Source of the DNA: Alkalihalobacillus sp. AL-G | GTDB lineage: Bacteria; Bacillota; Bacilli; Bacillales; Fictibacillaceae | Direction: 5' to 3' | DNA length: 64,000 bases | NCBI RefSeq assembly: GCF_030643805.1 | Contig: NZ_CP094656.1 | Coordinates: 1,984,001 to 2,048,000 of the forward strand | Shown: positions 37,519 through 47,890 of the stretch, piece by piece | How positions within the stretch are numbered: position 1 is the first letter of the stretch | How the letters are laid out: every line of letters begins with the position of its first letter | Position numbers and translations under genes: made by a program | The notes under the pieces: generated by a model | What the model saw: the letters and a program-made list of their open reading frames with translations, nothing else | What the model was told of the DNA's origin: nothing | The model's database searches: none

Positions 37519-38793
37519 TTGACCAATGATAAAGTGAAAGAACGGACTTTACTAGCAGGGTGTCAGCTGCCTGATCGAAGCGATACCCGATTTGAGTCGT
37601 CGATGAAGGAGCTTGCTGCATTGACTGAAACGGCGCAGGGCATACCTGTCATGGAAGTGACTCAAAAACGTGAGCGCATCCACCCTGCTACATTTTTCGG
37701 AAAAGGAAAAGTCGAGGAAATACGAAACTTGATCGAGGAAATCGAAATCGACCTCGTTGTCGTCAATCACGAATTAAGTCCGAGTCAATTGAGAAATTTG
37801 ACGGACGCACTTGGCGTAAAAGTAATAGACCGAACCCAGTTGATTCTCGACATTTTCGCGCAACGAGCGAACTCAAGGGAAGGTAAGCTTCAAGTCGAGC
37901 TTGCTCAGTTGGAATATATCCTACCTCGCCTTGCGGGTCAGGGTACACAGCTTTCTAGGCTCGGTGGAGGGATTGGGACGAGAGGACCCGGTGAAACCAA
38001 GCTTGAAACAGACCGAAGACACATTCGTAACCGGCTCGACGATATCCGAACCCAATTGAAAAACGTTTCTTCACATCGGAAACGGTACCGTGAACGCAGA
38101 AAATTGAACCAGACTCATCAAATCGCACTTGTCGGGTATACGAATGCTGGAAAATCCACCTGGTTTAACGAGCTGACACAAGCGGATTCATTTCAGGAGG
38201 ATCAATTGTTTGCAACGCTTGACCCGATGACTCGAAAATTAAAACTTCCAAGTGGCATGCTGACACTAGTGACCGATACGGTCGGCTTCATTCAGGATTT
38301 ACCGACTGGGCTCGTAGCGGCATTCAGATCGACACTTGAAGAGGTTAGTGAAGCGGATCTTATCGTACATATGGTTGATATTTCTGATCCGAATAGGGAC
38401 AAGCATATTGAAACGGTTTTGAAACTGCTCAAAGAGCTTGATGCAGACGACATTCCGGTGCTGACCGTCTTCAATAAGAATGACCGTCCTCATGAATCGG
38501 TTTATCCATTATATGAAGCGATTGAGGTATCTGCACATCGTAAAACAGACAGAGAGCAGCTGCTAGAGGCGATTGAAGAATCAGTCAAATCGGCGATGAT
38601 TCCGTACCGCATACTAGTGCCGTCTTCCAACGGTAAGCTGCTAAGTCAGTTAAAAACATTAACGATCCTGGAGCATAGAAGCTGGAATGAAACAGATGAA
38701 GTCTTTGAATGCGAGGGGTATGTACACGCATCACTTCCGATATACGATAGAATCAGAACGCTGAAAACGCAGGGAGCACAGGATTCACAATGA
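37519..38793 (+). CDS. hflX: Ribosome-associated GTPase HflX
   Basis: A 424-residue GTPase that binds the large ribosomal subunit and rescues stalled ribosomes in studied bacteria. The N-terminal HflX domain (HPATFFGKGKVEEI; LSPSQLRNLTDAL; DRTQLILDIFAQRA) precedes the glycine-rich linker (LGGGIGTRGPGETKLE) and the G domain: G1 GYTNAGKST, G3 DTVGFIQDLP, G4 NKND. Start TTG at 37519 behind TAGGGGA. It overlaps ynbB by ATGA (4 nt). Confidence 0.95.
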   Translation: MTNDKVKERTLLAGCQLPDRSDTRFESSMKELAALTETAQGIPVMEVTQKRERIHPATFFGKGKVEEIRNLIEEIEIDLVVVNHELSPSQLRNLTDALGVKVIDRTQLILDIFAQRANSREGKLQVELAQLEYILPRLAGQGTQLSRLGGGIGTRGPGETKLETDRRHIRNRLDDIRTQLKNVSSHRKRYRERRKLNQTHQIALVGYTNAGKSTWFNELTQADSFQEDQLFATLDPMTRKLKLPSGMLTLVTDTVGFIQDLPTGLVAAFRSTLEEVSEADLIVHMVDISDPNRDKHIETVLKLLKELDADDIPVLTVFNKNDRPHESVYPLYEAIEVSAHRKTDREQLLEAIEESVKSAMIPYRILVPSSNGKLLSQLKTLTILEHRSWNETDEVFECEGYVHASLPIYDRIRTLKTQGAQDSQ

Positions 38794-40058
38794 TACATTT
38801 TAAAAATAATGAAAAGCTCACACAACTCGCAGCACAGATTGAAGAAAAAATCCATCCAATTCACCAATCAATAGAAGCCATCGAAGAGGAAAACCAGCAT
38901 AGAGTCCTAGATGCTTTTCGCAAGCATCAAGTTAGTGACTTTCATTTTACACCGTCAACAGGCTATGGTTACGATGATTCCGGAAGAGATGTGTTAGAAC
39001 GTGTTTATGCCGATGTCTTTGGAGCGGAGTCTGCGCTTGTACGCCCGCATATCATTTCTGGTACACATGCGATTTATCTTGCGCTCTCTGGTGTATTGAG
39101 ACCTGGGGATGAATTGCTTTACATGACGGGTAAACCGTACGATACGCTTGAAGAAATCGTAGGTATCCGAGGGGATGGAAAAGGATCTTTAAAGGAATTC
39201 GGTATTACATATCGCTCGGTAGACCTTAAAGAAAATGGAAACGTCGATTTTCCAGAGATTGAAAAGATTATTCATGAACAGACAAAGGTAATTGGGATTC
39301 AACGATCAAAAGGTTATTCTGATCGACACTCATTTACGATCGAGGAAATTGAAGAGATGATCCGCTTTGTCAAAGAGATCAGGCCTGAAGTGATTGTGTT
39401 CGTTGATAATTGCTATGGTGAATTTGTAGAGATGATGGAACCGACCCATATCGGTGCTGATTTGATGGCAGGGTCACTCATTAAAAACCCTGGCGGTGGT
39501 TTGGCGAAAATCGGTGGCTATATCGCTGGACGTGAAGCTCTTGTAGAGTTGTGTTCATATCGCCTCACTTCTCCTGGCATAGGTAAGGAAGCAGGCGCAT
39601 CTCTAGATACACTGCTTGATATGTATCAGGGATTTTTCCTTGCGCCGCATGTTGTCAGCCAGTCTCTAAAAGGTGCGGTATTCACGGCAGCCTTTTTAGA
39701 GGAGCTTGGCTTTGAAACGAACCCCGCCTGGGACAGTACGCGTACAGATTTAGTCCAATCCGTTAAATTTAGAGACCGTGATGCAATGATTCGGTTCTGT
39801 CAGGCGATCCAACGAAATTCACCTGTCAATGCACATGTTGTTCCGCACCCAAGCCATATGCCCGGCTATGATGACGATGTAATCATGGCGGCGGGAACGT
39901 TCATCCAGGGCTCAAGTATCGAATTATCTGCTGACGGTCCGATCCGTGATCCTTATGAAGCTTATGTACAGGGCGGCCTTACGTACCAGCATGTAAAAAT
40001 CGCTGTCATTAGTGCATTGAACGATCTTTTCGAGGCAGGTTTAAAATCAAAAGGATAG
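38790..40058 (+). CDS. ynbB: PLP-dependent methionine gamma-lyase-like protein YnbB
   Basis: A 422-residue fold-type I PLP protein of the aluminium-resistance/YnbB family (Cys/Met metabolism related). The PLP-lysine lies in GSLIKNPGGGLAKIGGYIAG and the phosphate-binding region in RPHIISGTHAIYLAL. The exact reaction is not established. Translationally coupled to hflX (ATGA). The order hflX-ynbB-glnR-glnA is conserved in Bacillus. Confidence 0.92.
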   Translation: MIHFKNNEKLTQLAAQIEEKIHPIHQSIEAIEEENQHRVLDAFRKHQVSDFHFTPSTGYGYDDSGRDVLERVYADVFGAESALVRPHIISGTHAIYLALSGVLRPGDELLYMTGKPYDTLEEIVGIRGDGKGSLKEFGITYRSVDLKENGNVDFPEIEKIIHEQTKVIGIQRSKGYSDRHSFTIEEIEEMIRFVKEIRPEVIVFVDNCYGEFVEMMEPTHIGADLMAGSLIKNPGGGLAKIGGYIAGREALVELCSYRLTSPGIGKEAGASLDTLLDMYQGFFLAPHVVSQSLKGAVFTAAFLEELGFETNPAWDSTRTDLVQSVKFRDRDAMIRFCQAIQRNSPVNAHVVPHPSHMPGYDDDVIMAAGTFIQGSSIELSADGPIRDPYEAYVQGGLTYQHVKIAVISALNDLFEAGLKSKG

Positions 40059-40102
40059 GGAATTTACTATGGGGAGTGTATTTTTCACTCTCTCTTTTTT
40101 AA

Positions 40103-40119
40103 TGTTAGATTATCTAACA
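40103..40119. promoter_or_regulatory. GlnR/TnrA operator 1
   Basis: TGTTAGATTATCTAACA fits TGTNAN7TNACA perfectly, just upstream of the -35. Confidence 0.9.
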
Positions 40120-40124
40120 TTTTA

Positions 40125-40153
40125 TTGACATCTTTTCTTACATAGCATATAAT
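40125..40153 (+). promoter_or_regulatory. Sigma-A promoter of glnRA with second GlnR site
   Basis: TTGACA at 40125-40130 and TATAAT at 40148-40153 have a 17-bp spacer. A second GlnR-type site, TGACATCTTTTCTTACA (40126-40142), overlaps the -35, so GlnR binding would block polymerase. Confidence 0.88.
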
Positions 40154-40183
40154 ACAATAAAATATAGAGAGGGAGGCTTTGAG

Positions 40184-40573
40184 ATGGGAGATCAGGTTAG
40201 AAGAAATATGCCGCTGTTCTCCATAGGAATTGTCAAGCAATTAACCGAGTTATCAGCACGGCAAATTCGGTATTACGAAGAACAAAGCCTGATAACGCCG
40301 GCCCGATCTAAAGGAAATACGCGAATGTTTTCGTTCAATGATGTGGATCGATTGCTTGAGATTAAGGCCTTGATTGAACGTGGTGTGAACCTAGCTGGAA
40401 TTCGTGAAGTTTTTGAAATGAAAGAAAAAGGCTACGGTACACAACATCCTGTTCATCGGAAAGAGCCAACTGAAGGTGACCTGCACAAACAACTGAAGAA
40501 AGAGCTTTTTCAGGCTGGACGTCATGGGAAAGCCTCATTGATCCAAGGAGAACTATCTAGATTTTTTCATTAA
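40184..40573 (+). CDS. glnR: Transcriptional repressor GlnR (MerR family)
   Basis: A 129-residue MerR-type regulator of nitrogen metabolism. The winged helix (PLFSIGIVKQLTELSARQIRYYEEQSL at about 10-36, given by its ends PLFSIG and YYEEQSL) is followed by a dimerisation helix and a C-terminal tail that senses feedback-inhibited glutamine synthetase in B. subtilis. It heads the glnRA operon and should repress itself at the two operators above. GGGAGG precedes the ATG. Confidence 0.96.
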   Translation: MGDQVRRNMPLFSIGIVKQLTELSARQIRYYEEQSLITPARSKGNTRMFSFNDVDRLLEIKALIERGVNLAGIREVFEMKEKGYGTQHPVHRKEPTEGDLHKQLKKELFQAGRHGKASLIQGELSRFFH

Positions 40574-40622
40574 AAAATAGTACAATTTTATGCGTTTTTA
40601 AAAACTAAGGAGGATAAGAAAA

Positions 40623-41960
40623 ATGGGTTCGAAGTATACGAGAGAGGATATTTTAAAACAAATTAAAGAGGAGAACGTTCGATTCATCCGACTACAATTC
40701 ACTGATTTACTCGGTACGATCAAAAACGTTGAAATACCAGTCAGTCAATTGGATAAGGCGTTGGACAATAAAATGATGTTTGACGGTTCTTCAATCGAAG
40801 GGTTTGTTCGTATCGAGGAGTCCGATATGTATCTCTTCCCTGACATTGATACGTTCGTTATTTTTCCTTGGACATCTGAAAAAGGAAAAGTGGCACGATT
40901 CATATGTGACATCTACAATCCAGATGAAACTCCGTTTGAGGGAGATCCTAGAGGTATCCTTAAGAGAGTTCTAAAAGAAATGGAAGAGCTAGGGTTCACA
41001 GACTTTAATATCGGACCTGAGCCGGAATTTTTCCTATTCAAAAATGATGAAAAAGGCGAACCAACTCTAGAATTGAATGATAAAGGCGGATATTTCGATT
41101 TAGCACCAACAGACCTTGGTGAAAACTGCCGGCGTGATATCGTTCTTGAGCTTGAGGATATGGGCTTTGAAATTGAAGCCTCACACCATGAAGTAGCACC
41201 AGGTCAGCATGAAATCGACTTTAAATATGCTTCAGCAGTCCCAACCTGTGACAACATTCAAACATTCAAGCTTGCGGTCAAAACAATTGCCCGAAAACAC
41301 GGTTTGCACGCAACGTTTATGCCCAAGCCACTATTCGGTGTAAATGGTTCTGGGATGCACGCAAATATGTCGTTGTTCAAAGGGAAGGAAAATGTGTTCT
41401 ACGACCCTAGCACAGAGACTGGATTGAGTGAAGTTGCAATGCAGTTCCTTGCAGGGATCGCAAAGCATGCTATGTCATTTACAGCGATCACGAATCCAAC
41501 CGTCAACTCCTATAAGCGTCTAGTGCCTGGTTATGAAGCGCCATGTTATGTAGCATGGTCGATGCAAAACCGCAGTCCACTAATCCGGATTCCAGCATCA
41601 CGCGGTCTAAGTACCCGAATTGAAGTTCGTAGTGTAGACCCGGCGGCAAACCCTTATCTTGCAATGGCGGCTATGCTGGCTGCGGGGCTTGATGGTATTA
41701 AAAATAAACTTCAAGCACCAGATCCGATTGACCGGAACATTTATGTAATGGATAAGGACGAACGGGAAGAAGCAGGTATCACAGATCTACCGGCAACACT
41801 CAAGGATGCCCTAGAAGTATTCAGAAAGAGTGAGATTATGACGACTGCCCTTGGAGCACATGCGACCGAACACTTCATTGAATTGAAAGAAATCGAATGG
41901 GATATGTTCCGTACGCAAGTCCATCCGTGGGAACGCGAACAATATATGTCGCTTTATTAA
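40623..41960 (+). CDS. glnA: Glutamine synthetase type I (Gram-positive form)
   Basis: A 445-residue GSI-alpha enzyme making glutamine from glutamate, ammonia and ATP. Conserved segments: [70 protein letters not shown] and [13 protein letters not shown]. It lacks the adenylylation-type extension, as expected in Bacillus where regulation is by feedback and GlnR/TnrA. AGGAGG precedes the ATG. The last 60 bp have a degenerate copy about 1.2 kb downstream. Confidence 0.98.
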   Translation: MGSKYTREDILKQIKEENVRFIRLQFTDLLGTIKNVEIPVSQLDKALDNKMMFDGSSIEGFVRIEESDMYLFPDIDTFVIFPWTSEKGKVARFICDIYNPDETPFEGDPRGILKRVLKEMEELGFTDFNIGPEPEFFLFKNDEKGEPTLELNDKGGYFDLAPTDLGENCRRDIVLELEDMGFEIEASHHEVAPGQHEIDFKYASAVPTCDNIQTFKLAVKTIARKHGLHATFMPKPLFGVNGSGMHANMSLFKGKENVFYDPSTETGLSEVAMQFLAGIAKHAMSFTAITNPTVNSYKRLVPGYEAPCYVAWSMQNRSPLIRIPASRGLSTRIEVRSVDPAANPYLAMAAMLAAGLDGIKNKLQAPDPIDRNIYVMDKDEREEAGITDLPATLKDALEVFRKSEIMTTALGAHATEHFIELKEIEWDMFRTQVHPWEREQYMSLY

Positions 41961-41967
41961 AAGCATG

Positions 41968-42001
41968 AAACCCTTGATACTAATGGTATTGAGGGTTTTT
42001 C
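41968..42001 (+). terminator. Rho-independent terminator after glnA
   Basis: AAACCCTTGATAC pairs with GGTATTGAGGGTTT and leads into TTTTT. Confidence 0.8.
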
Positions 42002-42119
42002 TATTATGTGGACTGGTAACAGCGCAAAAGAGTCAGAAGTAGCTAAAAGAGCCAACTGTCCAGTATTAACCGTGAAGTAATCATGGGTGTATGAATTTAC
42101 ATGTTTCCGCCATTTTCAA

Positions 42120-43076
42120 TTATGAATTTACTGCAAGCCTTCTTTTATGGGTCATATTACTGTGTAAAACTATGCCACCAGTAATTAGTATTAAGCCGAT
42201 TAGGGATAACCCGGATGGGATACTGATCGATAAGAGGTAATATTCCCCTATTACTGTAAAAACAACGCCTCCTGATTGTGTCGATTCAACAGCAGCAAGT
42301 TTTTTAGGATAGTCTTTCGCCATATCAGTAGCCCAAAAAAATAAGATCGTTGCAATCACGCCGGCTGTTAATGCTACAATCCATGTCTGGATTATTTGCT
42401 GAACGGATGGACGACCCTCATAGACAGCCCCATAAATGCAAAGCATCAACCAAAATGGTAGGCTTGCCAAGGTCATTCCAAGTACACGTTGGAAAGTATC
42501 CAATCTACCTCGACAAATTTCCATCATTTTCCTATTTCCCAGTGGATATGCAAAAGCTGCGATGAGAACAGGACTAACAGTAGCAATTAATAAAGCTATA
42601 GAAAAGTGATTTGCATGCTGAACTTGTATTAACATAACACCAATTAAAATGACAAATGAAGTTATTAATGATTTTAAAGGTATCCTTTGCCTCTGTTTGA
42701 TAATTCCTGTAGAGGTTTCAGTGGTTTTATAAAAAAAGGGGGTTAACAAAACACCAGCCACAATAGTAATCTGCCAGGTGCCAGCAATCAACCATCCCGG
42801 ACCATAGGCCGCAGCAAAGGTAATCGGAACATAAAAGAGTACAAAACCTACAAAACTCCATAAGATCCATTTCCATGGCTGACGCTGCATTTCCTTAAAA
42901 AGAGCCCTTAAATTCCCTCTCAGCATAACCACGATTAATAAAAGTGGTACCATAAAAATAAAACGAAGTGAAGCACTCCAGATCCAACTTCCCCCGGAAA
43001 GTTCCATTGAACGATTTAAGATGAACGTAAATGCGAAAAAGAAAGAAGCCAGAATTCCTAAAAATATTGCTTTCAT
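42120..43076 (-). CDS. EmrE-type multidrug/metabolite transporter (DMT superfamily)
   Basis: A 318-residue integral membrane protein with about ten hydrophobic helices, resembling the multidrug resistance efflux transporter family (Pfam EmrE-like, DMT superfamily): AIFLGILASFFFAFTFILNR at the N-terminus, then GSWIWSASLRFIFMVPLLLI. Substrate unknown. The ATG at 43076 follows AAGGGTG; a GTG three codons upstream is also in frame. It is on the opposite strand to both glnA and the region's usual gene order, and is flanked by glnA 3'-end sequence on both sides, which suggests insertion into an ancestral glnA-lexA gap. Confidence 0.85.
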   Translation of the reverse strand: MKAIFLGILASFFFAFTFILNRSMELSGGSWIWSASLRFIFMVPLLLIVVMLRGNLRALFKEMQRQPWKWILWSFVGFVLFYVPITFAAAYGPGWLIAGTWQITIVAGVLLTPFFYKTTETSTGIIKQRQRIPLKSLITSFVILIGVMLIQVQHANHFSIALLIATVSPVLIAAFAYPLGNRKMMEICRGRLDTFQRVLGMTLASLPFWLMLCIYGAVYEGRPSVQQIIQTWIVALTAGVIATILFFWATDMAKDYPKKLAAVESTQSGGVVFTVIGEYYLLSISIPSGLSLIGLILITGGIVLHSNMTHKRRLAVNS

Positions 43077-43165
43077 TCGTATCACCCTTGACTATGATTA
43101 TTAAGATGAATTCAAACTAATTACACTTTTTATGTTTTAGTTTGGTCATCATTAACAGTTGCCAA

Positions 43166-43229
43166 AGGATCTGTGTTCCGGTCACAAGTCCACCAATGGG
43201 AATGCGAACAATATATGTCGCTTTACTAA
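43166..43229 (+). pseudogene. Degenerate copy of the glnA 3' end
   Basis: Translated, the copy reads FRSQVHQWECEQYMSLY-stop against [17 protein letters not shown]-stop at the end of glnA (41910-41960). The 27 bases from GAACAATATATG to the stop are almost identical. Upstream of 43166 the match is lost. It has no start codon and cannot be functional. Confidence 0.88.
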
Positions 43230-43239
43230 TACAAAAAAA

Positions 43240-43266
43240 GCAGCGATGCAAAATCGCTGCTTTTTA
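43240..43266 (-). terminator. Terminator of lexA
   Basis: GCAGCGAT-GCAAA-ATCGCTGC is flanked by seven A on the left (T tract for the minus strand) and TTTTTT on the right, so it may act both ways. It overlaps the lexA stop codon. Confidence 0.85.
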
Positions 43267-43890
43267 ATGTAACATTCGATAAACGCCTATGACTTTTCCC
43301 AGGATCGTTACGTTATTTAAAATAATCGGTTCAAGTGAGGAATTTTCCGGCTGTAGGCGGATGTAGTCTTTTTCCTTAAAGAAACGTTTAACAGTCGCTT
43401 CATCTTCTTCTGTCATCGCTACAACGATATCTCCGTTGGTAGCTGTTGGTTGTTGCCGTACTACGACCATATCTCCATCATAAATGCCTGCCTCGATCAT
43501 GCTATCACCCTGTACAACGAGTGCGAACACATTTTCATCTCCTACAAGACGTTCAGGAAGAGGGAAATACTCTTCTACGTTCTCAATCGCAGTAATCGGC
43601 TGACCTGCTGTGACTTTCCCGATTACCGGGATATTCACTGAATTACCTCTTGGGATGTTCGCTTCCATATCATCGGAAATTACTTCAATTGCTCTTGGCT
43701 TTGTCGGGTCTCTTCGGATAAGTCCTTTTTTCTCAAGTCTGGAAAGGTGTCCGTGAACGGTTGAGCTTGAAGCCAAACCTACGGCTTCCCCAATTTCTCG
43801 GACTGACGGGGGATACCCTTTACGTTTAACCTCGTGTTTTATGTAATTTAAAATGTCCTGTTGACGCCGTGATAATTTCACTCTGTCCAC
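43264..43890 (-). CDS. lexA: SOS repressor LexA
   Basis: A 208-residue repressor that self-cleaves when RecA filaments form. N-terminal winged helix ([40 protein letters not shown]), cleavage site Ala-Gly in GKVTAGQPI, catalytic Ser in QGDSMIEAG and Lys in [13 protein letters not shown] at 43890 lies 7 nt after GAGGAG and gives [10 protein letters not shown]; a GTG three codons later is possible. The frame stays open to 44052, but that would run through the promoters and into yneA and was rejected. Divergent from yneA. Confidence 0.96.
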   Translation of the reverse strand: MDRVKLSRRQQDILNYIKHEVKRKGYPPSVREIGEAVGLASSSTVHGHLSRLEKKGLIRRDPTKPRAIEVISDDMEANIPRGNSVNIPVIGKVTAGQPITAIENVEEYFPLPERLVGDENVFALVVQGDSMIEAGIYDGDMVVVRQQPTATNGDIVVAMTEEDEATVKRFFKEKDYIRLQPENSSLEPIILNNVTILGKVIGVYRMLH

Positions 43891-43916
43891 CCCAATTCTC
43901 CTCAATTGTTTTATCA

Positions 43917-43945
43917 AGTATATCATTTGCCTTCCAAAAACACAA
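43917..43945 (-). promoter_or_regulatory. Sigma-A promoter of lexA
   Basis: Read on the minus strand, TTGTGT (43940-43945) and TATACT (43917-43922) have a 17-bp spacer; the -35 overlaps an SOS box. Confidence 0.7.
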
Positions 43946-43956
43946 ACATAAGTTCG
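43943..43956. promoter_or_regulatory. LexA box 1 (lexA side)
   Basis: CAAACATAAGTTCG, one mismatch to CGAACNNNNGTTCG, overlapping the lexA -35. Confidence 0.8.
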
Positions 43957-43965
43957 AAAAAACGG

Positions 43966-43995
43966 TTGACAAGAACAGATGTTCTCAAATATACT
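43966..43995 (+). promoter_or_regulatory. Sigma-A promoter of yneA
   Basis: TTGACA at 43966-43971 and TATACT at 43990-43995 with an 18-bp spacer occupied by an SOS box. Confidence 0.85.
43972..43985. promoter_or_regulatory. LexA box 2 (in yneA spacer)
   Basis: AGAACAGATGTTCT contains the perfect core GAAC-N4-GTTC. Confidence 0.88.
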
Positions 43996-44009
43996 AGATT
44001 TATAAAATA

Positions 44010-44023
44010 AGAACAAACATTCG
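44010..44023. promoter_or_regulatory. LexA box 3 (yneA leader)
   Basis: AGAACAAACATTCG, a near-consensus site just upstream of the yneA Shine-Dalgarno. Confidence 0.75.
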
Positions 44024-44039
44024 TACGGAGGGATTTCAA

Positions 44040-44354
44040 ATGGAAAAATCAAGGCAGAACGGCTGGTCTTTTGTTATCGTATTTATAGTAATTATGGTTT
44101 CAATGGGTGCATACACGTTTATTACAAATAAGTCACATATTGAGAAGTCATACGTTAATGTAACTATCGAGCAAGGAGATACATTATGGGAGCTGTCCGA
44201 AAAGTTCCAAGGTGGACATGAACTATCACATAGTGAGTTCATCCAATGGGTTGAACAAAAGAATGAAGTAAAGGCGGATCGACTACAGCCTGGGAAGACG
44301 GTTGTGATTCCAGTCCCAGATGGAACAGAACTCGTCCAGATTGCATCTGAATAA
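44040..44354 (+). CDS. yneA: SOS-induced cell division inhibitor YneA
   Basis: A 104-residue protein with a single N-terminal transmembrane helix ([20 protein letters not shown], about 9-28) and an extracellular LysM domain ([20 protein letters not shown] to the C-terminus). In B. subtilis YneA delays division during DNA damage. ATG behind GGAGGG. Its promoter carries LexA boxes shared with divergent lexA, which explains damage induction. Confidence 0.95.
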   Translation: MEKSRQNGWSFVIVFIVIMVSMGAYTFITNKSHIEKSYVNVTIEQGDTLWELSEKFQGGHELSHSEFIQWVEQKNEVKADRLQPGKTVVIPVPDGTELVQIASE

Positions 44355-44370
44355 GGATAGGAAGGAATGA

Positions 44371-45036
<666 letters not shown>

Positions 45037-45087
45037 AAGCAAATAAGTTAGTATATAGAAACAAACATTTCAAGAAGGAGTTTTTAT

Positions 45088-45315
45088 ATGCTACCTAAAC
45101 ATAAAATAGATCGGATCAATGAACTGTCACGAAAGTCTAAATCAGAAGGACTGAACCCGAAAGAAAAGGACGAGCAAAAGAAGCTGCGTGAAGAATATCT
45201 GAAAGCGTTCCGAGGGGACTTTAAAAAACAACTTCACAACGTCAAGATCGTCGATCCTGAAGGCAACGATGTGACACCTGAAAAATTAAAAAATGAAAAG
45301 AAACGAAATCACTAA
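45088..45315 (+). CDS. ynzC: UPF0291 protein YnzC (DUF896)
   Basis: A 75-residue helical protein identical in plan to Ynz[21 protein letters not shown] then [19 protein letters not shown]. In B. subtilis it is the third gene of the SOS-induced yneA operon. Function unknown. AAGGAG precedes the ATG and a strong terminator follows. Confidence 0.96.
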   Translation: MLPKHKIDRINELSRKSKSEGLNPKEKDEQKKLREEYLKAFRGDFKKQLHNVKIVDPEGNDVTPEKLKNEKKRNH

Positions 45316-45325
45316 AGGACAAATG

Positions 45326-45364
45326 GCCCAATTTGATGGAATTATCAAATTGGGCTTGTTTTTG
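45326..45364 (+). terminator. Rho-independent terminator after ynzC
   Basis: A perfect 12-bp stem GCCCAATTTGAT / ATCAAATTGGGC, then TTGTTTTT. Confidence 0.9.
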
Positions 45365-45427
45365 TATTGCATCAGTCCTAATTGTTGATATACTGTTATA
45401 TAACAATGTTGAAGGAGTGAAAAACTG

Positions 45428-45706
45428 ATGTTCTCGATTTCAAGTCCAGCGGTTCAACTGTACAAAGAAGAATTAGGCTTAAAAAAAGGGGATTCACTTC
45501 AATTATTTGTTCGGTATGCAGGAACTGGTCTAGGATTTTGTCTAGGAGTAGAGCCTGGACTGCCTGAAAACGATGATTATGTCAGAGAAATCGATGGAAT
45601 CCGTTTTTTTGTTAAATCAGATGAACTATGGTTTGTCGATCAAATGTCGATGGATTATGATGCGTCTGGAGAAAATTTCTCGGTGGAGCTTCCAAGTATA
45701 GCATGA
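45428..45706 (+). CDS. yneR: HesB/IscA-like protein YneR
   Basis: A 92-residue protein of the HesB/YadR/YneR family, related to A-type iron-sulfur carriers. Visible are the N-terminal ISSPAVQLYKEELGLKKGDSLQ region, RYAGTGLGFCLGVEPG and a DGIRFFV segment. Only one cysteine is present, so the three-Cys cluster-binding set of true IscA/SufA is missing; a scaffold role is unlikely. Located between ynzC and tkt. GAAGGAG precedes the ATG. Confidence 0.88.
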   Translation: MFSISSPAVQLYKEELGLKKGDSLQLFVRYAGTGLGFCLGVEPGLPENDDYVREIDGIRFFVKSDELWFVDQMSMDYDASGENFSVELPSIA

Positions 45707-45720
45707 AGGTAACTACCTAT

Positions 45721-45755
45721 CCGACTTCTCGATAGAGCGAGGAGTCGGTTTTTTT
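45721..45755 (+). terminator. Rho-independent terminator after yneR
   Basis: CCGACTTCTCG pairs with CGAGGAGTCGG and is followed by seven T. Confidence 0.92.
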
Positions 45756-45871
45756 GATGTGTGAATTTAGAAAATTGGTACTACGATAGGCTAGTCTTGT
45801 GAATTTTATCCGGAGAGTATATCATGAGTATGGAATGAAAGAATAAGGATGGATAAGAAAGGATGAACCGC

Positions 45872-47869
45872 GTGTCAACAACAATCGAACAATTAGCAGT
45901 TAACACGATTCGTACCATTTCAATTGACAGTGTTGAGAAGGCGAATTCTGGCCACCCAGGAATGCCAATGGGAGCCGCTCCAATGGGATACACTTTATGG
46001 AGCAAACATATGAATCATAATCCAGCAAACCCGGACTGGTTCAATCGAGACCGTTTCGTGCTTTCTGCAGGCCACGGCTCTATGCTTTTATATAGCTTAT
46101 TGCACCTTTTTGGATATGATGTATCAATGGAAGACTTGAAAAACTTCCGTCAATGGGGCAGCAGAACACCAGGTCATCCGGAATATGGACACACACCAGG
46201 TGTTGAAGCAACGACAGGTCCATTAGGTCAAGGAATTGCTATGTCAGTTGGGATGGCAATGGCAGAAAGACATCTTGCTGCTACTTACAACCGCGACGGA
46301 CATGATGTGATTGATCACTTTACATACAGCATCTGTGGTGATGGTGATTTAATGGAAGGCGTTTCTTCCGAAGCAGCATCCCTAGCTGGACACCTTCGTC
46401 TCGGTCGCTTAGTGGTACTATACGATTCAAATGACATTTCCCTTGACGGAGACCTTCACATGTCATTCTCTGAAAGTGTGCAAGACCGTTTTAAATCGTA
46501 TGGATGGCAGGTTATTTATGTCGAAGAGGGTACGGATATCGATTCACTCGATAAAGCGATTGCTGAAGCGAAAGCGAATACCGATCAACCAACCTTGATC
46601 GAGGTAAAAACGATTATCGGTCATGGTTCTCCGAATAAATCAGGTAAATCGGCATCCCATGGTGCACCGCTTGGAATCGATGAAGTGAAAATGACGAAGG
46701 AATATTATGAATGGACGTTTGAAGAAGATTTCCATGTTCCTTCTGAAGTCCGTGATCATTTCAATGAACTGAAGGAATCCGGTGCAAGGAAAGAGCAACA
46801 GTGGAATGAGCTTTTTGATTCTTATCAACAAAAGTATCCGGAGCTTGCCGCCCAGCTTCAAACCGCTATGAAAGGTGAACTCCCTGAAGGATGGGATAAG
46901 GAGCTCCCAACCTATATTGCAGGTGAGGGTAAACTAGCTACTCGTGAATCATCCGGGCAAACACTTAATGCGATTGCGGACCGTGTGCCTCAATTCTTTG
47001 GTGGTTCGGCTGACCTTGCCGGATCGAACAAAACGATGATGAAGAACGAAGGAACCTTCTCCCGTAATGATTATAGTGGAAGAAACATTTGGTTTGGTGT
47101 ACGTGAATTTGCGATGGCTGCCGCACTCAATGGAATGGCTCTTCACGGCGGGTTGAAGGTATACGGAGGAACGTTCTTCGTCTTTTCCGATTACCTTCGT
47201 CCAGCAATGAGATTGTCTGCTTTAATGGGAATGCCTGTCACATATGTATTGACGCATGATTCCATCGCAGTCGGAGAAGATGGCCCTACGCATGAACCGG
47301 TTGAACAGCTTTCTTCACTTCGAGCAATGCCGAACCTTGGCATCATTCGTCCTGCTGACGGGACAGAAACCGTCGCGGCATGGAAAATCGCGCTTGAAAG
47401 TGAAGCGAAGCCGACAGCTCTTGTTTTAACAAGACAAGGTCTACCTACGCTTGAAGGTTCGAGTGAGGATGGTGTGCGCAAAGGTGCTTATGTCCTTTCT
47501 GCTGTTGAAAATGGTACTGCAGATGCGATGCTTTTAGCAACAGGCTCTGAAGTTTCTTTAGCGGTTGAAGCAAAAGAGACGCTTCAAAAGGAAGGCATAA
47601 ATGTATCAGTAGTGAGTATGTCTTCATGGGATCGTTTCGACGAACAACCACAGGATTACCGCGAGAGTGTAATTCCGAAAGCAATTACGAAGCGGCTTGC
47701 GATCGAAATGGGTTCTTCACATGGTTGGCATAAATACGTTGGCGACCAAGGTGATGTACTTGCTATCGATCGATTCGGTGCCTCTGCACCTGGCGGAACT
47801 GTTATGAAAGAGTATGGGTTTACTGTTGAAAATGTTGTGGCAAGAGTGAAAGCACTTTTAAACAAATAA
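45872..47869 (+). CDS. tkt: Transketolase
   Basis: TPP enzyme of the non-oxidative pentose phosphate pathway, 665 residues. N-terminal TPP domain with [29 protein letters not shown] and [19 protein letters not shown]; the second domain has [18 protein letters not shown] and [21 protein letters not shown]-terminal domain [15 protein letters not shown]. The GTG at 45872 is 6-7 nt after AAAGGATG; the in-frame ATG at 45863 lies inside that sequence, so it is less likely but possible. Confidence 0.96.
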   Translation: MSTTIEQLAVNTIRTISIDSVEKANSGHPGMPMGAAPMGYTLWSKHMNHNPANPDWFNRDRFVLSAGHGSMLLYSLLHLFGYDVSMEDLKNFRQWGSRTPGHPEYGHTPGVEATTGPLGQGIAMSVGMAMAERHLAATYNRDGHDVIDHFTYSICGDGDLMEGVSSEAASLAGHLRLGRLVVLYDSNDISLDGDLHMSFSESVQDRFKSYGWQVIYVEEGTDIDSLDKAIAEAKANTDQPTLIEVKTIIGHGSPNKSGKSASHGAPLGIDEVKMTKEYYEWTFEEDFHVPSEVRDHFNELKESGARKEQQWNELFDSYQQKYPELAAQLQTAMKGELPEGWDKELPTYIAGEGKLATRESSGQTLNAIADRVPQFFGGSADLAGSNKTMMKNEGTFSRNDYSGRNIWFGVREFAMAAALNGMALHGGLKVYGGTFFVFSDYLRPAMRLSALMGMPVTYVLTHDSIAVGEDGPTHEPVEQLSSLRAMPNLGIIRPADGTETVAAWKIALESEAKPTALVLTRQGLPTLEGSSEDGVRKGAYVLSAVENGTADAMLLATGSEVSLAVEAKETLQKEGINVSVVSMSSWDRFDEQPQDYRESVIPKAITKRLAIEMGSSHGWHKYVGDQGDVLAIDRFGASAPGGTVMKEYGFTVENVVARVKALLNK

Positions 47870-47890
47870 GAAAGTGGTAGTAAGTTATAA

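Noticed and set aside
43891-44052. N-terminal extension of LexA to 262 residues
   Set aside because: It would cross the lexA promoter and three SOS boxes and overlap yneA; the GTG at 43890 with GAGGAG matches the family start.
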